DNA of 13,729 nt from positions 1 through 13,729 of the forward strand of contig JAFQWR010000249.1 in assembly GCA_017407365.1 (NCBI GenBank). Reading direction: 5' to 3'. This document shows positions 8,150 through 13,729 of the stretch, piece after piece. The notes under the pieces are model-generated. The model was given only the letters and a program-made list of their open reading frames with translations, searched no databases and was not told where the DNA came from. Each line of letters starts with the position of its first letter. Within the stretch, counting starts at the first letter, position 1. Both the position numbers and the translations under genes were made by a program. The stretch is from Clostridia bacterium (GTDB lineage Bacteria > Bacillota > Clostridia > Christensenellales > HGM11417).

Positions 8150-8165
8150 AAGCCCTGTTGATAAC

Positions 8166-8194
8166 TTTACAAAATCGAAGTTTTATGCTATACT
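8166..8194 (+). promoter_or_regulatory. sigma-A promoter of rnpB
   Basis: TTTACA (8166-8171), a 17-bp spacer and TATACT (8189-8194), with a TGC extension just before the -10. The predicted start falls at about 8201-8202, exactly where the RNase P RNA begins. Confidence 0.85.
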
Positions 8195-8201
8195 AAAAAC
8201 A

Positions 8202-8539
8202 TAAGTCAATCGGACGGTCGCGGGATTATATCACGAGGAAAGTCCGAGCATCACAAGGCAGGGTGCCGGGTAACGCCCGGTGAAGGCAACTTTAAGGATA
8301 GTGCAACAGAAATAGACCGCCGTCATAAGACGGTAAGGATGGAAAGGCGGGGTAAGAGCCCACCGTGCTGTTGGTAACAACGGCAGCCATGTAAACCCCA
8401 CCCGATGCAAGACAGAAGGATAAAACGGCTTGCCCGGCCGCCTTCGACAGATCGCTGGATCGTGCGGGTAACCGCACGGGTAGACAGATGACCGTCGGCG
8501 TATTTATACGCAACAGAACTCGGCTTACAGATTGACTTA
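8202..8539 (+). ncRNA. rnpB: RNase P RNA (catalytic subunit), A-type-like
   Basis: The ribozyme that trims tRNA 5' leaders. The ends pair as helix P1 (TAAGTCAATC 8202-8211 with GATTGACTTA 8530-8539). P2 is GACGGTC (8213-8219) with GACCGTC (8490-8496). The universally conserved GAGGAAAGTCCGAGC lies at 8235-8249 and ACAGAACTCGGCTTA at 8513-8527; these two form the P4 core. The helix plan, as far as it can be followed by eye, is the ancestral A type of Clostridia rather than the B type of Bacillus. The length of about 338 bases is normal. Confidence 0.97.
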
Positions 8540-8549
8540 CACCACTTTC

Positions 8550-8579
8550 AAAAAGGTCGCCGTGTTTGGTGACCTTTTT
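8550..8579 (+). terminator. intrinsic terminator of rnpB
   Basis: A 12-bp stem with one G-T pair (8550-8561 with 8568-8579) and loop GTGTTT, ending in a five-T run, 10 bases after the RNase P RNA. Confidence 0.88.
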
Positions 8580-8616
8580 CATTAGAAAACAAATTCTTTG
8601 CAGTGTGTTTAACAAT

Positions 8617-8645
8617 TTAACAATATTCATTATATTTTTTATAAA
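8617..8645 (+). promoter_or_regulatory. possible upstream promoter in an AT-rich spacer
   Basis: TTAACA (8617-8622), a 17-bp spacer and TATAAA (8640-8645). The sequence here is so AT-rich that such matches arise easily. The TTTAACAA octamer is directly repeated (8608-8615 and 8616-8623). If used, transcription would begin just before the 25-bp palindrome and run into the sigma factor gene. Confidence 0.3.
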
Positions 8646-8660
8646 TAATATTATTTTTAT

Positions 8661-8685
8661 AACTACTATGCAATGCATAGTAGTT
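8661..8685. repeat. 25-bp near-perfect palindrome, candidate operator
   Basis: Twelve-base arms AACTACTATGCA and TGCATAGTAGTT are exact inverted repeats around a single central A. No T run follows on either strand, so it is not an intrinsic terminator. Its place, about 110 bases before the sigma factor gene and just after a possible promoter, suits a dimeric DNA-binding protein site or a leader hairpin. The binding protein is unknown. Confidence 0.6.
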
Positions 8686-8732
8686 GCTATTTGTAAAAAA
8701 TCTCACGCAGTATATCATATTATTTTCCAACA

Positions 8733-8770
8733 TTTTCAACGAATACTTTGTTTATATAATGATTCGTTGA
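8733..8770 (+). promoter_or_regulatory. promoter of the sigma/anti-sigma unit, bracketed by an inverted repeat
   Basis: A perfect TATAAT (8755-8760) has a weak -35 TTTTCA (8733-8738) at 16-bp spacing. The exact inverted repeat TCAACGAAT (8736-8744) / ATTCGTTGA (8762-8770) flanks the -10 box with a 17-base gap. One arm overlaps the -35 end and the other covers the expected start site, an arrangement typical of repressor operators. Folded as RNA or DNA, the arms could also pair. No classic ECF-type -35 (GAAC) was found at proper spacing, so autoregulation by the encoded sigma factor is not supported. Confidence 0.55.
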
Positions 8771-8795
8771 TGATTCTATTATTGAGGGGCATCTC

Positions 8796-9395
8796 ATGAC
8801 CAACAACGAAAGAATTGATCAAGCCGTCGAGCGTTTACGATCGGGAGATAAAAACAGCTTCGACGAATTATATGAGCTTACGTATAAAGGCGTATATTTT
8901 ACCGTGTTTTGAGTTTTGAAGGAAGCCTCTTTAACGGAGGATATCGTACAAAGCACGTATCTTATCTCTATCGAAAAGCTCGACCGTTTTAAGCCACATA
9001 CAAATTTTAAGGCATGGATTTGCAGAATTGCCCGAAACTTAGCCATCAATGAATTTAATCAACGTAAAAAAGAAGTTCAGGTTGACTATCAGGAAAGCGA
9101 TTTTTTTGCAGGAAGTATTTCCTTTGAAGAGCAGGAAAATTCCCCCACGTTGTTTCTTGCCTCTCAGATATTAAGCGATGATGAATTCCGTATTCTTGTG
9201 CTTTGCGAGCTTGCAGGCTATAAGCGCAGAGAGGTTTCAGAAATTATGGATATTCCCATACCCACCGTAACATGGAAATATCTTAATGCATTAAAAAAGC
9301 TCAGGAAGGCTTTAGAAAAAGAAGAAGCATTTATCAATAAGGAAGGAGGTTATTCGTTTGAAAAATCGGGACTTAAAAAAACTGCTAAAAAATGA
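8796..9395 (+). pseudogene. ECF-type RNA polymerase sigma factor, interrupted by in-frame TGA at codon 39
   Basis: From ATG 8796 (GAGG at 8784-8787, 8 bases upstream) the frame encodes 38 residues, meets TGA at 8910-8912, and then continues in the same frame to a TGA at 9393-9395: 199 codons in all, the usual ECF size. Both sides are sigma-like. Before the stop lies 'SGDKNSFDELYELTYKGVYF' and after it 'EDIVQSTYLISIEKL', 'KAWICRIARNLAINEFNQRK' (region 2) and 'RREVSEIMDIPIPTVTWKYL' (region 4). The stop falls inside region 2. CGA, AGA or TCA could each have become TGA by one change. A TTG at 8916 could restart translation but has no ribosome binding site and would lose the start of region 2. A true nonsense mutation, strain polymorphism or sequence error are all possible. 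The 3' end overlaps the anti-sigma gene by 38 bases. Confidence 0.8.
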
Positions 9396-10665
9396 AGGCG
9401 ATATTCTGACTGAAACGAAACGCCTCAAAGAAACAAAGCAAGCGCTTCGTTTACATCCTTACGACCCCTTTTCTTCAGAAATTGATGAAAGAATAAACGG
9501 TAATACAGCAGCAAAACTACAGATTCCCTTTGGAATGTATTTAGTTTTGTTCACTTTGATTTTGCTTCTTATCAGTATTGTTGTTTTATTTGTTTATATC
9601 AACAGCAAAATTCAAATGCCCTCTGCACCCAATTATGTAAACGTTAAGAATTACACCTATGTTTCTATGGACATCAACCCAAGCATTTCGTTTACGTTAG
9701 ACGAGCATAACAGTGTTATTGCATTCTCTCCCGAAAATGATGACGCAAAAACTATGCTGTTGCAAGAGCATTTCAGCGGTTTTTCCATCGAAAATGCTTG
9801 TTTGCGTGTGTGCGAGCTTGCATATATTCACGGATACTTCAATTTTGACCGAACCGATAATGCAGTTTTGTTTTTTGTAGCGAACGAAAACAACAGCTAT
9901 TCGCAAAATCTCGCATTAAAGCTTTGCGATGTAACAGAAGAGTTTTTTAAGAGTAACTCTTTGATCGGTGTGTCTTTGTACGACACAGGGGATCAATCAC
10001 AATCTCAAGTCGCAAGCAATTACAATATATCCGTCGGTAAGCTGAGCTATCTGCAAAAAATCATTCAAGCTTTTCCCACCTACGATTTAGATGAGCTTGT
10101 TTCTTTGTCCATTAAAGAATTAAATACACTATATATGTCTGAAGCGCAAAAGGATGATACGGTTGAGCAACATTTTTATCAATCCTTTGAGAATGAGCGA
10201 AATGCTTTAGATGCCTTGTTTGATGAACAGATTCAGACATTACGTTATGCGATTGATCTTCGTAAACGTTTAGAAAGCACATCAGATTCTGATCAATCTA
10301 TTATTCTTTCGCAGCTTTTTGCCCAGCTTGATAAGTTGTCAATTTCCTATGATGCAAGTAATCCGCCCTCAGTAAACGAACTGCAGCAAGCATATTATGT
10401 TTTTGCTGACACCTATAAATACGAAGTACTTGATTGGGAATACCGCTTAGCGGAGGAAAGTAAAAAATCTTATGAACGCTTAAAATCAAATGCTGAAAGC
10501 CGTATAGTAAGCATTTCTATTTTGCGCGATGGATTAAACGCTGAGCAGATTTATCAAAGCTTTTTAGAAGCCTGCACAGAGGATTGGTTTATTCAACGAA
10601 AGCAAGATCTTCTTGCTTCATGGTATGATTTCAAATCACAATGGAAAAAATTTTTGCCGTACTGA
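9358..10665 (+). CDS. RsgI-like transmembrane anti-sigma factor with SEAL-type domain
   Basis: A 435-residue single-pass membrane protein. The first ~57 residues are polar and cytoplasmic and would hold the sigma factor. A membrane helix spans about 58-82. Outside, 'YVSMDINPSISFTLDEHNSV' (101-120) matches the RsgI family core; the Asn107-Pro108 bond is the type that cleaves itself in SEAL domains of RsgI proteins. 'NISVGKLSYLQKII' (223-236) and 'SIKELNTL' (251-258) are further family-like stretches. Residues from about 260 to the end are charged, predicted alpha-helical, and unlike the carbohydrate-binding modules of clostridial RsgI proteins; this part may be the sensor, of unknown ligand. 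The TTG start is fixed by AGGAGGT (9344-9350) 7 bases upstream. The start lies inside the sigma gene, the usual coupled arrangement, but the strong site would allow translation even though the sigma frame is broken. Confidence 0.8.
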   Translation: MKNRDLKKLLKNEGDILTETKRLKETKQALRLHPYDPFSSEIDERINGNTAAKLQIPFGMYLVLFTLILLLISIVVLFVYINSKIQMPSAPNYVNVKNYTYVSMDINPSISFTLDEHNSVIAFSPENDDAKTMLLQEHFSGFSIENACLRVCELAYIHGYFNFDRTDNAVLFFVANENNSYSQNLALKLCDVTEEFFKSNSLIGVSLYDTGDQSQSQVASNYNISVGKLSYLQKIIQAFPTYDLDELVSLSIKELNTLYMSEAQKDDTVEQHFYQSFENERNALDALFDEQIQTLRYAIDLRKRLESTSDSDQSIILSQLFAQLDKLSISYDASNPPSVNELQQAYYVFADTYKYEVLDWEYRLAEESKKSYERLKSNAESRIVSISILRDGLNAEQIYQSFLEACTEDWFIQRKQDLLASWYDFKSQWKKFLPY

Positions 10666-10683
10666 TTTTTTACAAAAATCAAT

Positions 10684-10716
10684 AATGCGTTGGCTGTTAG
10701 TCAACGCATTTTCTAC
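10684..10716 (+). terminator. intrinsic terminator after the anti-sigma gene
   Basis: A 12-bp stem with one G-T pair (10684-10695 with 10699-10710) and a 3-base loop, followed by TTCTACTTTTTT. It begins 19 bases after the anti-sigma stop codon and separates it from the helicase gene. Confidence 0.82.
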
Positions 10717-10758
10717 TTTTTTGGAACCCAAATGAATTTCTTTTTCAGCCTTAATTAT

Positions 10759-10787
10759 TTGCTTTTTTCCAGCATTTCTGTTATACT
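10759..10787 (+). promoter_or_regulatory. sigma-A promoter of the large helicase gene
   Basis: TTGCTT (10759-10764), a 17-bp spacer and TATACT (10782-10787) with a TGT extended -10. It ends 48 bases before the ATG, giving a leader of about 40 bases. Confidence 0.75.
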
Positions 10788-10801
10788 AAAAAGGATGACA
10801 A

Positions 10802-10819
10802 ACGGTAAGCTTTTACCGT
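10802..10819 (+). promoter_or_regulatory. leader hairpin or operator before the helicase gene
   Basis: ACGGTAA (10802-10808) and TTACCGT (10813-10819) form an exact 7-bp inverted repeat with loop GCTT. It lies just downstream of the predicted transcription start and 7 bases before the ribosome binding site (AGGAG, 10827-10831). It could be an operator, or a hairpin that affects mRNA stability or translation. There is no T run, so it is not a terminator. Confidence 0.5.
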
Positions 10820-10835
10820 AAACAGTAGGAGAAAA

Positions 10836-13729
10836 ATGGCAGCTAAAATTACAGTTAAACCAAAAATTGAAATTTCCTGTATCACCTGCAAGTTTGTTGG
10901 CTACATGATGTTTCGCAATCAGATTCCATTTATTCAAAGGCTTCATATTTCCAATCCCGGTCTTATTGAGCTCCAGGATTTAGAATTGAGCTTTCGCTCT
11001 GAGCCTGAATTTATTATCCCTATAAAAAAAGAAGTAAAGGTTTTACCCTTAAAGCAAACGGTTGCAGTGGATTGTGTTGATGTATGCTTGTCTCCCTTAT
11101 TTTTAGGTAATCTTTCTTCAGTATGCGAGGGAAAACTATTCATTCAGGTTTCTCAAAACGGCAAGGTCTTGGGAGAAGGAAGCTACACAACAAAAATTCT
11201 GCCCTTTGATTACATGGGAAATATCGACAGCTACACAGAGCTTCTTGCAAGCTTTGTAAAGCCCCGTGCAGCCGGAATCAATCAGCTGCTTTTAGAGGCG
11301 CAGGCTATCTTGAAAAGCTGGAAAATGCCTACGGAAATGTCCGGTTATGAGGGTGCGGAAAAAAACCATATCAGACAAATTGCGGCAGCTATTTATACCG
11401 CTATTCAAAAAAGGCAGATTAAAAAAATCCCCGCTCTTCACGATTACGATGGAGAAAACCGCATTTTAAGTGCTGCTGAAATTCTGGATAAGAAGGAAGC
11501 TACCTACCTTGATATTTCCTTACTGTATGCCTCCTGCTTAGAGGCAGCAGGGATCAACCCCATTATTGTTATTGGTAAGGATAAGGTAAACGTTTGCTTC
11601 TGGCTCTACGAAAACTGTATGAACGAAAGCGTTTCAGACGATCTTTCCATGCTGATTAAGCGTACGAGTGATGGCATCAACGAGATTGCAGGGGCAGATA
11701 TTGCCAGCCTTTTTGTAGGCGCAAAGCTGAATTTTGCAGGCGCAGAAAAGGAAGCATACGCAAATTTCAATCAGCCCTCCTGGTTTGATTATATCATAGA
11801 CATCAGACGCTGTCGTTTTGGAGCCATTCGCGCACTGCCTGAGCGTATTGCCACCGCACATGGCTACGATATGGTTGCAGAAGAGGATACGGAAATTGGC
11901 GCTAAGCCCGCGGAAATTAAGGGCACCAGGCGACTTGATACCAAATTTGCCGCCTCCCGTGAGCGTCAGTGGGAGCGCCGCCTGTTAGACCTTAGCTTAC
12001 GCAACACACTACTGAATTTCAAGGTCAATTCTAACGTTGTTCACGTTCTATCCACCAATCTCAGCGAAACGGTAAATCGCGTTGATGAGGGTGGCGAATT
12101 TTTACTGTTAGAGGAGCCAAAGGATAGCACGGGTACACTTTCAGGTATCAATACGTTTGGCTCTCAGATAACCGCCTCCACCTTGCAGGAGCTTGTTTCC
12201 TTAGAGCTGAAAAACAAACGTCTGCACTGTTTAACCGATCAGAAATCAATGATCAGCTCTCTTTCGGGCTTATATCGCAGAGAGCGTACCTGCTTAGAGG
12301 AAACTGGTGCAGGCACGCTGTATCTTGCCGCAGGCTTTTTGAAATGGCACGAACGAAACGACCGCTACAACGAAAAGTATGCTCCCTTGGTTTTACTCCC
12401 CGTTGCTCTTGTTAAAAAGGAAAGCGGCAAGGGCTTTTCTCTGAAAATCAGAGAGGAGGAGGTTCAGTTAAACACCACCCTGCTAGAATTTTTAATGCAG
12501 GAATTTGGTGTGGATATCAGAGGTCTTGCAGAATTCAAAAAGGAGGAATTTTCCCTACCCGATATCATTGCAACCGTAAGAAGCGCAATTCTCAATTTGA
12601 AAAATTGGGATGTTGTGCAGGATGTTTATATTGCAAGCTTTTCGTTTACACGCTTCCTTATGTGGAATGACGTGCATTATCACATCGAAGAATTCAAAAA
12701 GAACAAGCTTGTAAGCTCCTTGATTCATAATAAATCTGATTTTTCCAACAAAGACCTGACAATTTCAGATGTCAATGTAGATGAGGATTATACGCCGCAA
12801 GAGATTTTAACCCCGATTTCCGCAGACAGCTCTCAATTTGCAGCAATTGCCGCAATGCACGAGGGAAAAAGCTTTGTTTTGCACGGGCCTCCCGGCACAG
12901 GCAAATCTCAGACTATCACAAATATCATTGCCGATGCTTTGTATCAGGGCAAGCGCGTTTTATTCGTTGCGGAAAAAATGGCGGCGCTATCCGTTGTTAA
13001 AAAGCGTCTGGATGAAATCGGTATTGGAGATTTCTGTTTAGAGCTCCATTCCAATAAGGTAAATAAGGTAGAGGTAGCAGAGAGAATTCTGCGTACGCTT
13101 TCTCTATCCGGCGTAAATGCATCTGAATTCAACCGTACAGCAAATCAGATTGCGCAGATGCGTAAGGATCTAAACGAAGAAATTCAGGCGTTACACCGTG
13201 TTCGCAGGTTAAATATTTCTGTTTACGACGCTATCGTTCGATACAATCAGAATAAATTCGCCCCTGACTGTATCGATATCGAAAGCACATTCTTTGATCA
13301 GTTAGACGCAGATTCCTTAGATCGATATGAAAATCTTTTACTCGAAATCAGCGCTGCGGCCATTGAATCGGGCGGTGTTTACAATTCACCGTTTTCGAAT
13401 CTTGAATTGTTCGAGTATAATGCTGATTTACAGAATAATCTGATTATATCCGGAAAAATACTGACAGAAGAAATCAGGCATTTCAAGAATTATACGGAGA
13501 TGGTATTTGATATTCTTGGAAGCCACGTCAGAACGTTAACACAGAAAAAGCTTGAATCACTCGTTGCTTTATGCGAGATGATGACATCTCAGTCGGCAGA
13601 GTTTGATATATTTAAGGCAGAGGACAATCGCCAGGTTTTAATCTCAATTAAAACCTATCTGAATTTATTAAAGGACTACGATTCTGCATTACAGAAATAT
13701 AATGAACAATACAAGATCCTTGTGGAGCT
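10836..13729 (+). CDS. giant DUF4011-type superfamily 1 helicase, 3' end beyond the window
   Basis: The frame is open from ATG 10836 to the window end: 964 codons of a protein that in this family usually reaches about 1,800-2,200 residues. Residues ~1-150 form a beta-rich N-terminal region ('NQIPFIQRLHISNPGLIELQ'). A transglutaminase-like fold follows (about 180-260; 'YLDISLLYASCLEAAGINPI'), but the usual catalytic Cys is Tyr224 and the expected His is replaced near Lys250, so it should be inactive. The DUF4011 signature 'RQWERRLLDLSLRNTLLNF' begins at 377. The helicase core starts near 660, with Walker A 'GPPGTGKS' (684-691) followed by 'QTITNIIADAL' as in Upf1-like (COG1112) enzymes. From about 760 on it is mostly helical, probably the insertion typical of the group. 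The DEAD-like box, later motifs and any C-terminal nuclease lie outside. AGGAG (10827-10831) supports the start. The family occurs in many bacteria; COG1112 helicases are part of Mokosh anti-phage systems, but a defence role here is only inferred. Confidence 0.87.
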   Translation, partial: MAAKITVKPKIEISCITCKFVGYMMFRNQIPFIQRLHISNPGLIELQDLELSFRSEPEFIIPIKKEVKVLPLKQTVAVDCVDVCLSPLFLGNLSSVCEGKLFIQVSQNGKVLGEGSYTTKILPFDYMGNIDSYTELLASFVKPRAAGINQLLLEAQAILKSWKMPTEMSGYEGAEKNHIRQIAAAIYTAIQKRQIKKIPALHDYDGENRILSAAEILDKKEATYLDISLLYASCLEAAGINPIIVIGKDKVNVCFWLYENCMNESVSDDLSMLIKRTSDGINEIAGADIASLFVGAKLNFAGAEKEAYANFNQPSWFDYIIDIRRCRFGAIRALPERIATAHGYDMVAEEDTEIGAKPAEIKGTRRLDTKFAASRERQWERRLLDLSLRNTLLNFKVNSNVVHVLSTNLSETVNRVDEGGEFLLLEEPKDSTGTLSGINTFGSQITASTLQELVSLELKNKRLHCLTDQKSMISSLSGLYRRERTCLEETGAGTLYLAAGFLKWHERNDRYNEKYAPLVLLPVALVKKESGKGFSLKIREEEVQLNTTLLEFLMQEFGVDIRGLAEFKKEEFSLPDIIATVRSAILNLKNWDVVQDVYIASFSFTRFLMWNDVHYHIEEFKKNKLVSSLIHNKSDFSNKDLTISDVNVDEDYTPQEILTPISADSSQFAAIAAMHEGKSFVLHGPPGTGKSQTITNIIADALYQGKRVLFVAEKMAALSVVKKRLDEIGIGDFCLELHSNKVNKVEVAERILRTLSLSGVNASEFNRTANQIAQMRKDLNEEIQALHRVRRLNISVYDAIVRYNQNKFAPDCIDIESTFFDQLDADSLDRYENLLLEISAAAIESGGVYNSPFSNLELFEYNADLQNNLIISGKILTEEIRHFKNYTEMVFDILGSHVRTLTQKKLESLVALCEMMTSQSAEFDIFKAEDNRQVLISIKTYLNLLKDYDSALQKYNEQYKILVE

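Noticed and set aside
8292..8678. A 128-codon open frame on the minus strand
   Set aside because: It lies almost wholly antisense to the RNase P RNA and across its terminator; the protein has no recognisable features and no ribosome binding site was seen.
8755..8770. Autoregulated ECF-type promoter for the sigma gene
   Set aside because: A CGTT occurs at 8765-8768, but no GAAC-like -35 stands at 16-17 bases; the TATAAT box fits a sigma-A promoter better.
8910..8912. TGA as selenocysteine or as a reassigned sense codon in the sigma gene
   Set aside because: The bases after the TGA form only a weak 4-bp hairpin, not a bacterial SECIS element, and a selenocysteine in sigma region 2 has no precedent I know of. 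Trp is encoded by TGG throughout the window and the anti-sigma gene itself ends in TGA, so there is no sign of a changed code.
8916..9395. A 159-residue sigma factor starting at TTG 8916 as the real gene
   Set aside because: There is no ribosome binding site before this TTG, it would lack the first part of region 2, and clear sigma sequence with a good start site exists upstream in the same frame.
1..13729. CRISPR arrays, insertion sequences, integrases or attachment sites
   Set aside because: No regularly spaced repeats, transposase-like proteins or terminal inverted repeats were seen, and the tRNA-Leu 3' end is not duplicated elsewhere in the window as far as I can tell by eye.

Overview
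The window looks like chromosomal DNA from a spore-forming member of the Clostridia (Firmicutes), perhaps an Oscillospiraceae-like gut bacterium; the family is a guess. The evidence is a sporulation sigma-K gene with a sigma-E-type promoter, strong AGGAGG-type ribosome binding sites, an RNase P RNA that looks like the ancestral (A-type) form rather than the Bacillus B-type, moderate-to-low GC, TAA as the usual stop, and a polA-coaE-lytic transglycosylase gene order that I recall from other clostridia.

Layout. Bases 1-729: the end of an M3 oligopeptidase gene and a small zinc-ribbon membrane protein. Bases 770-1915: a lactaldehyde reductase (fucO-like), then a bidirectional terminator shared with a converging MATE transporter gene (1980-3347, minus strand). 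Bases 3373-3501: a minus-strand tRNA-Leu(CAA) with encoded CCA and its own terminator. Its promoter stands back to back with the polA promoter. Bases 3650-7352: a tight polA-coaE-lytic transglycosylase operon ending in a terminator shared with the converging sigK gene (7390-8094). Bases 8095-8202: divergent promoters, sigma-E-type for sigK and sigma-A-type for rnpB. Bases 8202-8579: RNase P RNA and its terminator.

The accessory-looking part starts at about 8580. An AT-rich regulatory region of roughly 215 bases holds a 25-bp near-perfect palindrome and a 9-bp inverted repeat that brackets a TATAAT box. It precedes a two-gene unit: an ECF-type sigma factor with an in-frame TGA at codon 39, and an intact, overlapping RsgI-like transmembrane anti-sigma factor. 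The anti-sigma carries the Asp-Ile-Asn-Pro-Ser motif of SEAL domains, which cleave themselves, and an alpha-helical outer domain I do not recognise. After a terminator, a strong promoter and a leader hairpin comes the first 964 codons of a very large DUF4011-type superfamily 1 helicase (COG1112-like). Its N-terminal transglutaminase-like fold has lost the catalytic Cys and His. It runs off the window end.

Most of the window is ordinary core genome. The items most worth a second look are the sigma/anti-sigma pair with the broken sigma gene, and the giant helicase.
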